Source of the DNA: Arthrobacter_D sp015752045
Lineage (GTDB): Bacteria > Actinomycetota > Actinomycetes > Actinomycetales > Micrococcaceae
Reading direction: 5' to 3'
Length of the DNA stretch: 64,000 nucleotides
NCBI RefSeq assembly: GCF_015752045.1
Contig: NZ_JADOUS010000003.1
Coordinates: 186,001-250,000 of the forward strand
Positions 28,001 to 35,966 of this stretch are shown here, piece after piece (the stretch's first letter is position 1; every line of letters starts with the position of its first letter). The notes under the pieces are model-generated. The model had not been told where the DNA came from. It ran no database searches and saw only the letters and a program-made list of their open reading frames with translations. A program made the translations under genes and the position numbers.

Positions 28001-28803
28001 TCGGGCCGGCGTGAGGCGATGGCAGCCCGCACGAGTATCAGGAAGTGATCCGGGTGCCGAGTCAACAGGGCATGGGTCACCCGGAGGATCGGGATCCCCC
28101 GAGTGGTGAGCAGGTTCCAGCGGCGGCGGTCCTCCTCGAACTCGCGGCGGTCGCTGTGGTACTGCCGGCCGTCCGCCTCGATACCGAGGATGCCGTCGAC
28201 GTACAGATCGAGCCGGCCCACGCCCTGGACGTACACCTGCGACTGTGTGCTGAAGCCTGCGGATCGGAGGTGGTAGCGGGCCACCGTCTCGATGACGGAC
28301 TCGGAATGCGGATCGACGAGGCCGACAACCCGGCGAAGGGCCGCGTTTCTCTGTCCTCCCACCGCGTCCCGCAGCCGGGCGAGCGGGAGATGGCCCAGCA
28401 CGACCGCGGATTCGACGATGCACAGCGCTTCGAGTTCGGGGAGGCAGCGCATCGCCTGCAGGCAGATCCGCAAGGGCGTGAGTGGTCCCTCCGATCGGTG
28501 CACGCGGAATCTGGCGTCGAGGGGGCGTCCGTGATTCACGCTCGCGTGGATCAGCGAAGGTTCCTGAAAGATCCAGAGACCGAGACCCTGCGCGGCACTG
28601 ATGCAGGCGAGTTCTGCGTGCGCGCAGGTTGCCGTCAGGAGATCGCTGGTATGACCGGGTAGGCAGTACACGCCACGAACCGGACGGAGCACATCTCCGC
28701 GATCCAGGGCAAGCCTGAGCCTATGAGGGCTGACACCGGCCCGCAGAAGCTTCGTGCTGCGGGCTACGCCGCCGAGTGCTTCGAGTGCAGTGCGAGGGTC
28801 CAT
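27994..28803 (-). CDS. AbiEi-antitoxin-like N-terminus with DUF559 endonuclease-like domain
   Basis: The 269-residue product starts with a winged-helix-like region (STKLLRAGVSPHRLRLALDRGDVLRPVRGVYCLPG) similar to the type IV antitoxin AbiEi domain. It ends in a Vsr/DUF559-like fold with GRLDLYVDGILGIEADGRQYH and an RRRWNLLTTRGIPILRVT strand, giving plausible Asp, Glu and Lys/Arg catalytic residues. Such proteins are abundant in Micrococcales and their role is not settled. No AbiEii-type toxin gene lies beside it. ATG at 28803 is chosen because the domain begins there. It separates two paa operons. Confidence 0.8.
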   Translation of the reverse strand: MDPRTALEALGGVARSTKLLRAGVSPHRLRLALDRGDVLRPVRGVYCLPGHTSDLLTATCAHAELACISAAQGLGLWIFQEPSLIHASVNHGRPLDARFRVHRSEGPLTPLRICLQAMRCLPELEALCIVESAVVLGHLPLARLRDAVGGQRNAALRRVVGLVDPHSESVIETVARYHLRSAGFSTQSQVYVQGVGRLDLYVDGILGIEADGRQYHSDRREFEEDRRRWNLLTTRGIPILRVTHALLTRHPDHFLILVRAAIASRRPDD

Positions 28804-28860
28804 GAGAGGACCCTGCCGGCTTCTCCGCCTTCCGGTTCCACGAGACCGCCCTATGTGCAC

Positions 28861-28991
28861 GGGGTATGCGCCGTCCTGCCCACCGGGTCCGGCTCACGTG
28901 GGCGGGGTATGCGCCGTCCTGCCCACCGGGTCCGGCTCACGTGGGCGGGACATGCGCCGTCCTGCCCATGGGGACCGGCGAGTCGGTGGGC
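28861..28991. repeat. 43-bp tandem duplication plus a diverged third copy
   Basis: Units 28861-28903 and 28904-28946 are identical over 43 bp. Unit 28947-28991 is a 45-bp variant that shares ATGCGCCGTCCTGCCCA and the terminal GTGGGC. Each unit carries GCCCAC and GTGGGC arms as in the hairpins at 7661 and 27945; a further GCCCACCGAG follows at about 29003. The 322-bp gap 28804-29125 otherwise shows no gene. Confidence 0.8.
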
Positions 28992-29125
28992 ATGACCGGT
29001 GTTGCCCACCGAGTACCGCACCTCAGCGGGCAGAACCGCGAAGGCGTGGAAGTAGCGGCGGGCAGAATCGCCGCAGAATGGGATCAGAGGCGCCGAGGCA
29101 GAGGCGGACGACGACGGCGGACCGG

Positions 29126-29740
29126 TCAGCGCCGGTGCAGGCCGTCGAACACCATGTGGATGACGTCGTCGGAGAGCTTCCCGGCGGTCAGGGGCCCGCC
29201 CGGCTTGTACCACTCGACGATCGAGTTGATGGTGCCGAAGATCAGGCGCGTGGTGGTCCTGGGGTCGATGTCCTTCCGGATGGACCCCTCGTGCCGCGCG
29301 GCATCGACGAGTGCCGCCACCTCGCGGTCGAAGGCCCGGCGCCGCTCCAGCGCCTCGCGCTCGATCTCCGTGTTGCCGCGAAGCCGCAGCAGCAGCGTGA
29401 CGAAGGGGAGCCGTTCGGTCAGGACGGCGATGGTCCCCCGCAGCACGAATTCGAGTCGGGCGTCCGCGCGACCGGCGTGTGCCCCGGGATCCTGCAGCAC
29501 GGACTCCAGGCCGCCCAGCGCATGATCGAGGGCCAGTCGCAGGAGGTCCCCCTTGGACGGCACGTGGTGGTAGATCGCGGACTTGCTGATGCCCAGTTCC
29601 TCGGCGAGCATCCCCATCGACGTCGCCTCGTAGCCGTGCCGGTTGAAGGCCGCGACCGCGACGGCGAGGACCGACTGCTGGTCGTACCCGGGGCGTCCAC
29701 GCCGGGCGGTGGAGGCAGGGCGGGATCCATCGACGGTCAT
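29126..29740 (-). CDS. paaR: TetR family regulator of phenylacetate genes (PaaR-like)
   Basis: The 204-residue protein has the TetR DNA-binding region (VLAVAVAAFNRHGYEATSMGMLAEELGISKSAIYHHVPSKGDLL) at about residues 24-68. An all-helical ligand domain of the type found in CoA-ester-sensing regulators follows. It lies between the two paa operons, and its own leader and both operon promoters carry related palindromes. It probably represses them until phenylacetyl-CoA accumulates, as known for PaaR of Corynebacterium. The effector is inferred. Confidence 0.82.
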   Translation of the reverse strand: MTVDGSRPASTARRGRPGYDQQSVLAVAVAAFNRHGYEATSMGMLAEELGISKSAIYHHVPSKGDLLRLALDHALGGLESVLQDPGAHAGRADARLEFVLRGTIAVLTERLPFVTLLLRLRGNTEIEREALERRRAFDREVAALVDAARHEGSIRKDIDPRTTTRLIFGTINSIVEWYKPGGPLTAGKLSDDVIHMVFDGLHRR

Positions 29741-29757
29741 GCGCTCATTTTTGCACG

Positions 29758-29771
29758 ACCGTTCGGTCGGT
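29758..29771. promoter_or_regulatory. PaaR-type core operator in the leader of the TetR gene
   Basis: ACCGTTCGGTCGGT lies 17 bp upstream of the TetR ATG. Its complement fits the ACCGNNCGNNCGGT core exactly, although the outer ACT/AGT flanks are absent. It suggests negative autoregulation. Confidence 0.55.
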
Positions 29772-29804
29772 AGCCCGAGCGGTGCCCGGACAACCCCGCA
29801 TCAC

Positions 29805-29870
29805 TCTTAACGGGTGATAGTTAGCTTTCCTAGTAAGTAGTAGGCTTATTACTATCATCTGCTCCGTTCC
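29805..29870 (+). promoter_or_regulatory. A/T-rich promoter region with nested inverted repeats
   Basis: This is the most A/T-rich stretch in the window. GATAGT and ACTATC form outer arms about 40 bp apart, and AGTAAGTAGTAGG partly mirrors GGCTTATTACT. It lies directly before the HA-domain gene and resembles a repressor-controlled or silenced promoter. No exact factor motif is recognised. Confidence 0.4.
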
Positions 29871-29884
29871 GAAAGGGCGCTCCC

Positions 29885-30337
29885 GTGCTAACGACCTCCT
29901 GGGATCTCCGCCTGCGGGCACTCATCGCCTTCCGTGACAGCGAGGGCCGTGACCCGTACTTCAGAGCGACCACCCCTGGCGAGCACCGCCTGGCCATGTG
30001 GCTCGACGAACAGCGCAAATCCGCCCGCGCCGGCCGGTTGACGGCCGAACACCGCGCGAAGCTCTGCGAGGCGGGGCTGCTCTCCGAGGACGCGATCGAA
30101 CACCAGCGCACCGGAGCGGCCTGGCTGAAGGTCGAGAGCATCTCCGCGTTCCTCCAGGACGAGGGCCGGCTGCCATCGCTCTCGTCCCCCGCCTCCGCCG
30201 GAGAGAAGCGCCTCGCCGCCTGGATGAACGCCCAGCTCTCCTCCCGGGCCGTGGAGAACGGACCCGCCCGTGCCCTGCGGGAGATCCTGGCCGGGAGCAA
30301 GGGCAGCCGGGACGCGCCGCTCGCCCGGGTCGGCTGA
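29885..30337 (+). CDS. helicase-associated (HA) domain protein
   Basis: This 150-residue protein holds two repeats of the helicase-associated pattern: W, hydrophobic, AFRDSEGRDPYFR...E..LAMWLDEQRK at about residues 6-44, and W...ISAFLQDEGRLPSL...EKRLAAWMNAQ at about 80-116. HA domains are found at the ends of some helicases and as stand-alone proteins in Arthrobacter; they are presumed to bind nucleic acid. No helicase gene is adjacent. The GTG at 29885 is the only sensible start. The upstream 65 bp are unusually A/T rich. Confidence 0.75.
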   Translation: MLTTSWDLRLRALIAFRDSEGRDPYFRATTPGEHRLAMWLDEQRKSARAGRLTAEHRAKLCEAGLLSEDAIEHQRTGAAWLKVESISAFLQDEGRLPSLSSPASAGEKRLAAWMNAQLSSRAVENGPARALREILAGSKGSRDAPLARVG

Positions 30338-30489
30338 CGTCAGACCCTGCCGCACCGTGACCGGGGGCAGAGAACCACGAACGACAGTGAACCAGACATG
30401 CCGCCGGGCTCTTCCCGCCTCGGCGATGATCCAGCCGCACAGCCGCACGACGCGCGGCCCGATGCCGCCTTCCCGGTTCTCCCCGACCG

Positions 30490-30538
30490 TTGACTGCCCT
30501 TGCGCACCCTCCCTATACTGAACGAACGGTCGGTAATT
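30490..30538 (+). promoter_or_regulatory. paaA promoter with overlapping PaaR-type operator
   Basis: TTGACT (30490-30495) and TATACT (30514-30519) are spaced by 18 bp, the clearest promoter in the window. The 22-bp operator 30517-30538 starts inside the -10 and has the core AACGAACGGTCGGT. It matches 16 of 18 fixed positions of the published corynebacterial PaaR motif, as I recall that motif. Binding here would block initiation. Confidence 0.8.
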
Positions 30539-30571
30539 AAACCGGACGTCCGGACGAGCGAGGCAGGCACC

Positions 30572-31552
30572 ATGACGGCTACAGCGATCCCCACCCGCAC
30601 GGACCACGATGCCGCCCGGGAGAAGGTCTTCAACGACCTCATCGCCCAGGACTCCCGGATCGAACCGCGCGACTGGATGCCGGCCGACTATCGCAAGTCC
30701 CTGACCCGCCAGATCTCCCAGCATGCGCACTCCGAGATCATCGGTATGCAGCCGGAGGCGAACTGGATCACGCGGGCGCCGTCCCTCAAGCGCAAGGCCG
30801 TCCTCATGGCCAAGGTCCAGGACGAAGCCGGGCACGGGCTCTACCTGTACTCCGCCGCCGAGACCCTCGGGACCCCGCGCGAGCAGATGACCGAGGACCT
30901 GATCGCCGGCAAGGCCCGCTACTCGAGCATCTTCAACTACCCCGTCCTGACCTGGGCGGACATCGGGGCCATCGGCTGGCTGGTCGACGGAGCGGCCATC
31001 TGCAACCAGGTGCCCCTCTGCCGTGCCTCCTACGGCCCGTACGGTCGGGCGATGGTCCGCGTCTGCAAGGAGGAGTCGTTCCACCAGCGGCAGGGCTTCG
31101 AGATCCTGCTCGAACTGGCCAACGGCACCCCCGAGCAGCGCGCCATGGCGCAGGACGCCGTGAACCGCTGGTACGCGCCGTCGCTCATGATGTTCGGTCC
31201 GCCGGACGACGATTCACCCAATTCGCAGAAGTCCATGGAGTGGAAGATCAAGCGCTTCTCCAACGATGAACTGCGGTCCCGCTTCGTCGGCATGATGGTC
31301 GAGCAGATCAAGGTCCTCGGACTCGACCTGCCGGACAAGGACGTCCGCTTCGACGAGGAGACCGGCCGGTGGCAGTACGGCCCCCTCGACTGGAACGAGT
31401 TCAAGGAAGTCCTCGCCGGCCGCGGCCCCTGCAACGCCCAGCGCATGGAACGGCGCCGCGAGGCCCACGAGGACGGCGCCTGGGTCCGCGAAGCGGCGTC
31501 GGCCTACGCCGCCCGGCAGGCAGCGAAGCGCACGACGGCGAAGGCGGCCTAG
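30572..31552 (+). CDS. paaA: 1,2-phenylacetyl-CoA epoxidase, catalytic subunit PaaA
   Basis: PaaA is the di-iron subunit that epoxidises the ring of phenylacetyl-CoA. The 326-residue ferritin-like protein has carboxylate/His ligand motifs such as KVQDEAGHGLYLYSA near residue 80 and KEESFHQRQGFEILLE near 170. Length and the start DSRIEPRDWMPADYRKSLTRQISQHAHSE fit PaaA. The frame is open 72 bp further upstream into the operator, so the ATG at 30572 is chosen. It is first in paaABCDE-paaG. Confidence 0.97.
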   Translation: MTATAIPTRTDHDAAREKVFNDLIAQDSRIEPRDWMPADYRKSLTRQISQHAHSEIIGMQPEANWITRAPSLKRKAVLMAKVQDEAGHGLYLYSAAETLGTPREQMTEDLIAGKARYSSIFNYPVLTWADIGAIGWLVDGAAICNQVPLCRASYGPYGRAMVRVCKEESFHQRQGFEILLELANGTPEQRAMAQDAVNRWYAPSLMMFGPPDDDSPNSQKSMEWKIKRFSNDELRSRFVGMMVEQIKVLGLDLPDKDVRFDEETGRWQYGPLDWNEFKEVLAGRGPCNAQRMERRREAHEDGAWVREAASAYAARQAAKRTTAKAA

Positions 31553-31900
31553 GTGACCGGCGGATCGACCACGGGCGACGACGGCGCGACGGCGCCGTCG
31601 TCGGGCCTCCACGAGGAACGCGCGGCCTGGCCGCTCTGGGAGGTCTTCGTGCGGTCCGCACGCGGGCTCTCCCACGTGCACGCGGGATCGCTGCACGCGC
31701 CCGACGCCGAGATGGCCCTCCGCAACGCGCGTGACCTGTACACGCGCCGCAACGAGGGCGTGAGCCTGTGGGTCGTCCCGGCGTCGTCGATCATCACGAG
31801 CGATCCGGACGTGAAGGATGCGTTCTTCGAATCGCCGCAGGGCAAGGACTACCGCCACGCCACGTACTACACGAAGAGCGAGGGGGTGAAGCACCTGTGA
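31553..31900 (+). CDS. paaB: 1,2-phenylacetyl-CoA epoxidase subunit PaaB
   Basis: This 115-residue small subunit links pairs of PaaAC in the epoxidase complex. The core WPLWEVFVRSARGLSHVHAGSLHAPD and the end GKDYRHATYYTKSEGVKHL are typical. A Gly/Thr/Ser-rich N-terminal extension of about 20 residues precedes the domain. The GTG at 31553 directly follows the paaA stop. Its stop overlaps the paaC GTG. Confidence 0.95.
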   Translation: MTGGSTTGDDGATAPSSGLHEERAAWPLWEVFVRSARGLSHVHAGSLHAPDAEMALRNARDLYTRRNEGVSLWVVPASSIITSDPDVKDAFFESPQGKDYRHATYYTKSEGVKHL

Positions 31901-32721
31901 GCGAGGCGAATGCCAGTGCGACGCGCATCACGCCGGGCAACGCGCTGCGGCCCGAGGACATCGCGCTCCAGGAGTCGAGGCCCGGCGACGCCGTCGCCCG
32001 GTACGCGCTGGGGCTCGGCGACGACGCCCTGATCCTCGCGCAGCGGCTCGGCTGGTGGATCTCCCGGGCACCCGAACTCGAGGAGGATGTGGCGCTGGCG
32101 AACATCGCGCTGGACCAGATCGGGCACGCCCGGTCCTTCCTGACCTACGCCGGCCGCGCCTGGGACAAGACCGAGGACGACCTCGCCTACTTCCGCCGCG
32201 AACCCGAGTTCCGCTCGGTGCACCTCGTGGAGCAGCCCAACGGGGACTTCGCCCGCACCATCGCCCGGCAGTTCGTCGTCGCGCTCTATCAGTGGGAGCT
32301 CTACTCCCGCCTCGTCCACTCCAGCGACCCCACCCTCGCCGCGATCGCCGCGAAGGCCGTCAAGGAGGTCGACTACCACCGGGACCACGCCACCCAGTGG
32401 GTCCTGCGCCTCGCGCTCGGCACCGACGAATCGCGCCGCAGGATGATCGCCGGCCTCCGGCTCACCTGGCCCTACGTGGAGGAGCTCTTCACCGACTACC
32501 CGCTCATCGACGAGGTGGGTGACGCCGGCGTGCGCCCGAGCGACCTCCGCGAATCCTTCGACGCGGCCGTACACAAGGTCCTCGCCGAAGCCGAACTCGA
32601 GGTCCCTGCGGTGCCCGGCGCCGTCGGCGGCGGACGCCTGGGGCGTCACAGCGAGCACCTCGGATACATGCTAGCCGAGATGCAGGTCCTCGCCCGCGAA
32701 TTCCCGGGCGCGTCCTGGTGA
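31897..32721 (+). CDS. paaC: 1,2-phenylacetyl-CoA epoxidase, structural subunit PaaC
   Basis: PaaC is the ferritin-like partner of PaaA that lacks a working di-iron centre. The 274-residue protein contains ALGLGDDALILAQRLGWWI and NIALDQIGHARSFLTYAGRAW, both PaaC signatures. The start GTG at 31897 overlaps the paaB stop (GTGA). A 21-bp gap with GGAG-like sequence separates it from paaD. Confidence 0.95.
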   Translation: MSEANASATRITPGNALRPEDIALQESRPGDAVARYALGLGDDALILAQRLGWWISRAPELEEDVALANIALDQIGHARSFLTYAGRAWDKTEDDLAYFRREPEFRSVHLVEQPNGDFARTIARQFVVALYQWELYSRLVHSSDPTLAAIAAKAVKEVDYHRDHATQWVLRLALGTDESRRRMIAGLRLTWPYVEELFTDYPLIDEVGDAGVRPSDLRESFDAAVHKVLAEAELEVPAVPGAVGGGRLGRHSEHLGYMLAEMQVLAREFPGASW

Positions 32722-32742
32722 AGGAGTCGAGGTGAGGACGTC

Positions 32743-33255
32743 ATGGTGACCGGGACGGAGCTGCGGCCCTCGGAGGCGTTCGATGCGGCGGTATGGGACG
32801 TCGCGGCGACGGTCTGCGACCCCGAGATCCCGGTCCTGACCATCGCGGACCTCGGCGTGCTGCGCGAGGCGCACGTGGGGCCGTCGGGCCGGGTCGAGGT
32901 CGCGATCACCCCGACCTACTCGGGTTGCCCGGCGATGGATGCCATCCGCGACGACGTCACCTCGGCGCTGCATGCGGCGGGGTACGACGACGTCGCCGTC
33001 CGGCTCGTGCTCGCGCCCGCCTGGACCACCGATTGGCTCAGCGACGACGGCAAGGCGAAGCTCGCGCAGTACGGCATCGCGCCGCCCACGGGCAAGGCCG
33101 CCGCCGGACCGGTGCGCATCGGCCTGAGCGTCAAGTGCCCCCAGTGCTCGTCCCTGAACACCCGCGAACTGACCCGCTTCGGGTCCACCTCCTGCAAGGC
33201 GCTCTACGTGTGCAATGACTGCAGGGAACCCTTCGACTACTTCAAGGTGCATTGA
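32743..33255 (+). CDS. paaD: phenylacetate degradation protein PaaD (DUF59/SufT-like with zinc ribbon)
   Basis: PaaD is thought to help mature the iron-sulfur or di-iron parts of the epoxidase. The 170-residue product begins with a MIP18/DUF59 domain (VCDPEIPVLTIADLGVLR; TYSGCPAMDAI with its conserved Cys). It ends in a four-Cys ribbon: CPQC near residue 130 and CNDC near 160. The stop overlaps the paaE ATG by TGATG. Confidence 0.95.
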   Translation: MVTGTELRPSEAFDAAVWDVAATVCDPEIPVLTIADLGVLREAHVGPSGRVEVAITPTYSGCPAMDAIRDDVTSALHAAGYDDVAVRLVLAPAWTTDWLSDDGKAKLAQYGIAPPTGKAAAGPVRIGLSVKCPQCSSLNTRELTRFGSTSCKALYVCNDCREPFDYFKVH

Positions 33256-34385
33256 TGGCCGTTGTCCTCGCCCCCTCCACCAAGCGGCGGAGCGCCTTCC
33301 ACACGCTCACGGTGCGCAGCGTCCGCCGGCTGACCGAGGACGCCGTCGAGGTCACCCTCGACGTCCCTCCCCGCCTGCAGGACGCGTTCGGGTACCTGCC
33401 CGGGCAGTACGTCGCGCTGCGCACCACGCTCGACGTCGACGGCGAACCGAAAGAGGTCCGCCGCAGCTACTCGATCTGCGCGGACCCGCGCCCCGGTGAG
33501 CTGCGCGTCGCGGTGAAACGTGACCTCGGCGGCGTCTTCTCCACCTGGGTGAACGAGTCCCTGCAGGCGGGGGACACCCTCGAGGCCATGAGCCCGCTCG
33601 GGCAGTTCACCCCGCGCACGACGCCGGGTCAGGACGTCGCCTCCTTCGTGGCCGTCGCCGCCGGATCCGGCATCACCCCGGTGATCGCGATCGCCCGGTC
33701 CATGCTGGCCGGCGGGCCGAACGTGCGCTTCGACCTCGTCTACGCGAACCGGGCCGCGATGGACGTCATGTTCCTCGAGGAACTCGCGGACCTCAAGGAC
33801 CGCTACCCCGCCCGGTTCGCGCTGCACCATGTCCTGTCCCGCGAACAGCGCATCTCGCCCCTGCTCTCGGGCAGGATCGACGCCGACAAGCTGGGGAAAC
33901 TGCTCGGCACGGTCATCGACACGGACCGCGTGGACGAATGGTTCCTCTGCGGGCCGTTCGAGCTCGTGCAGCTGTGCCGGGACTTCCTCACCGAACGCGG
34001 CGTGCCCGCGGAGAAGGTGCGCTTCGAACTGTTCACCACCGGCGAGCCCACCCGGCCGGAGGGCAGCCACGGACGCCCGGTGGCGCCCGCGGACAGCGGC
34101 GAGAACTACACCATCGCCTTCAACCTGGACGGCCTGCAGGGATCCGTGCAGAGCCCCACCCACGCCCGCGAATCGATCCTCAACGCCGCCCTCAGGGTGC
34201 GTCCCGACGTGCCGTTCGCCTGCGCCGGCGGCGTGTGCGGGACCTGCCGGGCGAAGCTCGTCGAGGGCACGGTGCGGATGGAGGAGAACTACGCGCTCGA
34301 ACCCGACGAGCTGGCCGCCGGGTACGTCCTCACCTGCCAGGCCCATCCCACGAGCGACGCCGTCGCCGTCGACTACGACGCCTGA
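33255..34385 (+). CDS. paaE: 1,2-phenylacetyl-CoA epoxidase reductase PaaE
   Basis: PaaE passes electrons from NADPH to PaaA. The 376-residue protein has an FAD domain with RRSYSICADPRPGELRVAVK near residue 75, an NAD(P) domain with VAAGSGITPVIAIARSML near 135 and WFLCGPFELVQLC near 230. A C-terminal 2Fe-2S ferredoxin domain has CAGGVCGTCRAKL near 325 and the last Cys in YVLTCQAHP. ATG at 33255 is preferred over the adjoining TTG at 33252. Confidence 0.96.
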   Translation: MAVVLAPSTKRRSAFHTLTVRSVRRLTEDAVEVTLDVPPRLQDAFGYLPGQYVALRTTLDVDGEPKEVRRSYSICADPRPGELRVAVKRDLGGVFSTWVNESLQAGDTLEAMSPLGQFTPRTTPGQDVASFVAVAAGSGITPVIAIARSMLAGGPNVRFDLVYANRAAMDVMFLEELADLKDRYPARFALHHVLSREQRISPLLSGRIDADKLGKLLGTVIDTDRVDEWFLCGPFELVQLCRDFLTERGVPAEKVRFELFTTGEPTRPEGSHGRPVAPADSGENYTIAFNLDGLQGSVQSPTHARESILNAALRVRPDVPFACAGGVCGTCRAKLVEGTVRMEENYALEPDELAAGYVLTCQAHPTSDAVAVDYDA

Positions 34386-34394
34386 GAGGCAGCC

Positions 34395-35225
34395 ATGACC
34401 ACCCACTCCACGACGACGCCGTCGAGCAGTGAACCGCAGGCCGGCATGATCCGCCTGAGCATCGACGGCGGGATCGCCGAGGTGGTGCTGGACGCGCCGC
34501 ACCGGCTCAACGCCGTGGACGAGCAGGCGCTCTCCGAGCTCTCCGACGCCTACGACGCCGCCGCGGCCGGGGTGAGCGACGGCACCGTCCGTGCGCTCGT
34601 GCTGCGCGGGGAGGGCCGCGCGTTCTGCGCGGGCCGGGACCTCGGCTCGATCGTGCCCGGGGCCGACGACGCCTTCGGGTTCCTCGATGCCACGCTCACG
34701 CCGCTGCTGAAGAAGATGGCCGACTTCCCGGCCCCGACGTTCGCGGCGGCGCAGGGCGCCTGCCTCGGCGTCGGACTGGGACTGCTGCTCGCGACGGACG
34801 TCGTGTACGTCGCGGAGAACGCGAAGATCGGCTCGCCGTTCGCCGCCCTCGGGCTGGCGCTGGACTCCGGCGGGCACTGGCTGTTCACGGAGCGGCTCGG
34901 CCCGCACCGGGCGCTGGACCTGATGTACACGGGCGACCTGATGACCGGAGCGGAGGCGGTGGCCGGCGGACTCTTCAGCCGTGCCGTCCCCGCCGGGGAG
35001 CTGCTCGGCTTCACCCGGTCGAAGGCCGCACGGGCGGCGAGCGGTCCGCTGCAGGCCTTGGTCGCCTCGAAGCAGCTCGTCGCACGGATCCGCGACGAGC
35101 GGCTCGGACTGTGGCAGGCCATCAGCGGCGAGAACGACGTCCAGGGCGTGCTCGGTGCCTCCGAGGACTACCGCGAGGGGCTCAAGGCGTTCCGGGAGAA
35201 GCGGCCGCCGCGCTTCGGGGCCTGA
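34395..35225 (+). CDS. paaG: enoyl-CoA hydratase/isomerase family protein (PaaG-like)
   Basis: In the pathway PaaG isomerises the ring epoxide to oxepin-CoA. The 276-residue crotonase-fold protein has GRAFCAGRDLGSIVPG near residue 75 and AAQGACLGVGLGLLLATDVVYVA near 118. An N-terminal Ser/Thr-rich extension of about 18 residues is unusual. It follows paaE by 9 bp, so it belongs to the same transcript. The assignment to PaaG rather than a general hydratase is from context. Confidence 0.85.
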   Translation: MTTHSTTTPSSSEPQAGMIRLSIDGGIAEVVLDAPHRLNAVDEQALSELSDAYDAAAAGVSDGTVRALVLRGEGRAFCAGRDLGSIVPGADDAFGFLDATLTPLLKKMADFPAPTFAAAQGACLGVGLGLLLATDVVYVAENAKIGSPFAALGLALDSGGHWLFTERLGPHRALDLMYTGDLMTGAEAVAGGLFSRAVPAGELLGFTRSKAARAASGPLQALVASKQLVARIRDERLGLWQAISGENDVQGVLGASEDYREGLKAFREKRPPRFGA

Positions 35226-35247
35226 CGCCCGCCGCGGCCTTCGGGGC

Positions 35248-35907
35248 CTATCGGGGGGCCCGGCGCGTGAAGACCAGGTGCACGACCCCCGACGGGGAGG
35301 GCGTCGCCTCGATCTCGAACCGTTCCTCCAGTCCTTCGAGTCCGTCCCACAGGCGTTCGCCCCGGCCCAGGACGATCGGCACGACGACGATGTGCAGGTG
35401 ATCGATCAGGTCGGCCTCGAGGAACTGTCGCACCGTGATGGCGCCGCCGCCGATCCTCACGTCGAGGTCGCCGGCCAGGGCGCGGGCCTGCTCCAGTGCG
35501 GCGACGGGGTCGGCGTCGACGAAGTGGAAGGTCGTCCCGCCCTCCATCTTGAGGACCGGCCGGGGATGGTGGGTCAGGACGACGACGGGGGTGTGGAAGA
35601 CGGGGTTCCCGCCCCACCACCCCTTCCATTCCTCGTCCTCCCAGGGGCCTCGGTGAGGGCCGAACTTGTTGCGCCCCATGATCTCCACGCCGATCCCCGG
35701 GCCCCACGCGGCGGCGAACGTATCGTCGACGCCGAAGGAGGGCTCGGACTCCCCGGGGAGTCCCATCGCGCGGAAGGTGCGGGTTCCCATCGCCCACCCC
35801 ATGAGCCGTGAGCCCGCGTGGCCGAACGGGGCATCGAGGGTCTGGCCCTCACCGGTGGCGAAGCCGTCGAGGGAGACGGAGAAGTTGTGGACGCGGACGA
35901 GGGACAT
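35248..35907 (-). CDS. dihydrofolate-reductase-like (RibD C-terminal fold) protein
   Basis: The 219-residue protein begins VRVHNFSVSLDGFATG and continues with LTHHPRPVLKMEGGTTFHFVD, RIGGGAITVRQFLEADLIDHLHIVVVPIVLGRGERLWDG, all typical of the RibD C-terminal/DHFR-like family. These are NADPH-dependent reductases of unknown substrate in actinobacteria. AAGGAG lies 6 nt before the ATG at 35907. Its stop is 22 bp from that of paaG, convergent. Confidence 0.88.
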   Translation of the reverse strand: MSLVRVHNFSVSLDGFATGEGQTLDAPFGHAGSRLMGWAMGTRTFRAMGLPGESEPSFGVDDTFAAAWGPGIGVEIMGRNKFGPHRGPWEDEEWKGWWGGNPVFHTPVVVLTHHPRPVLKMEGGTTFHFVDADPVAALEQARALAGDLDVRIGGGAITVRQFLEADLIDHLHIVVVPIVLGRGERLWDGLEGLEERFEIEATPSPSGVVHLVFTRRAPR

Positions 35908-35966
35908 GGGAACTCCTTCGGGCTTGTCGCGATCATGGGTGATGACCGGGTTCGGTGACACGGGCC

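Noticed and set aside
28861..28991. CRISPR array
   Set aside because: Units are directly abutting 43-bp tandem copies without unique spacers, and no cas genes are present.
29815..29835. Possible DtxR/IdeR iron box in the A/T-rich segment
   Set aside because: Only scattered matches to the TTAGGTTAGGCTAACC-type consensus; symmetry does not fit.
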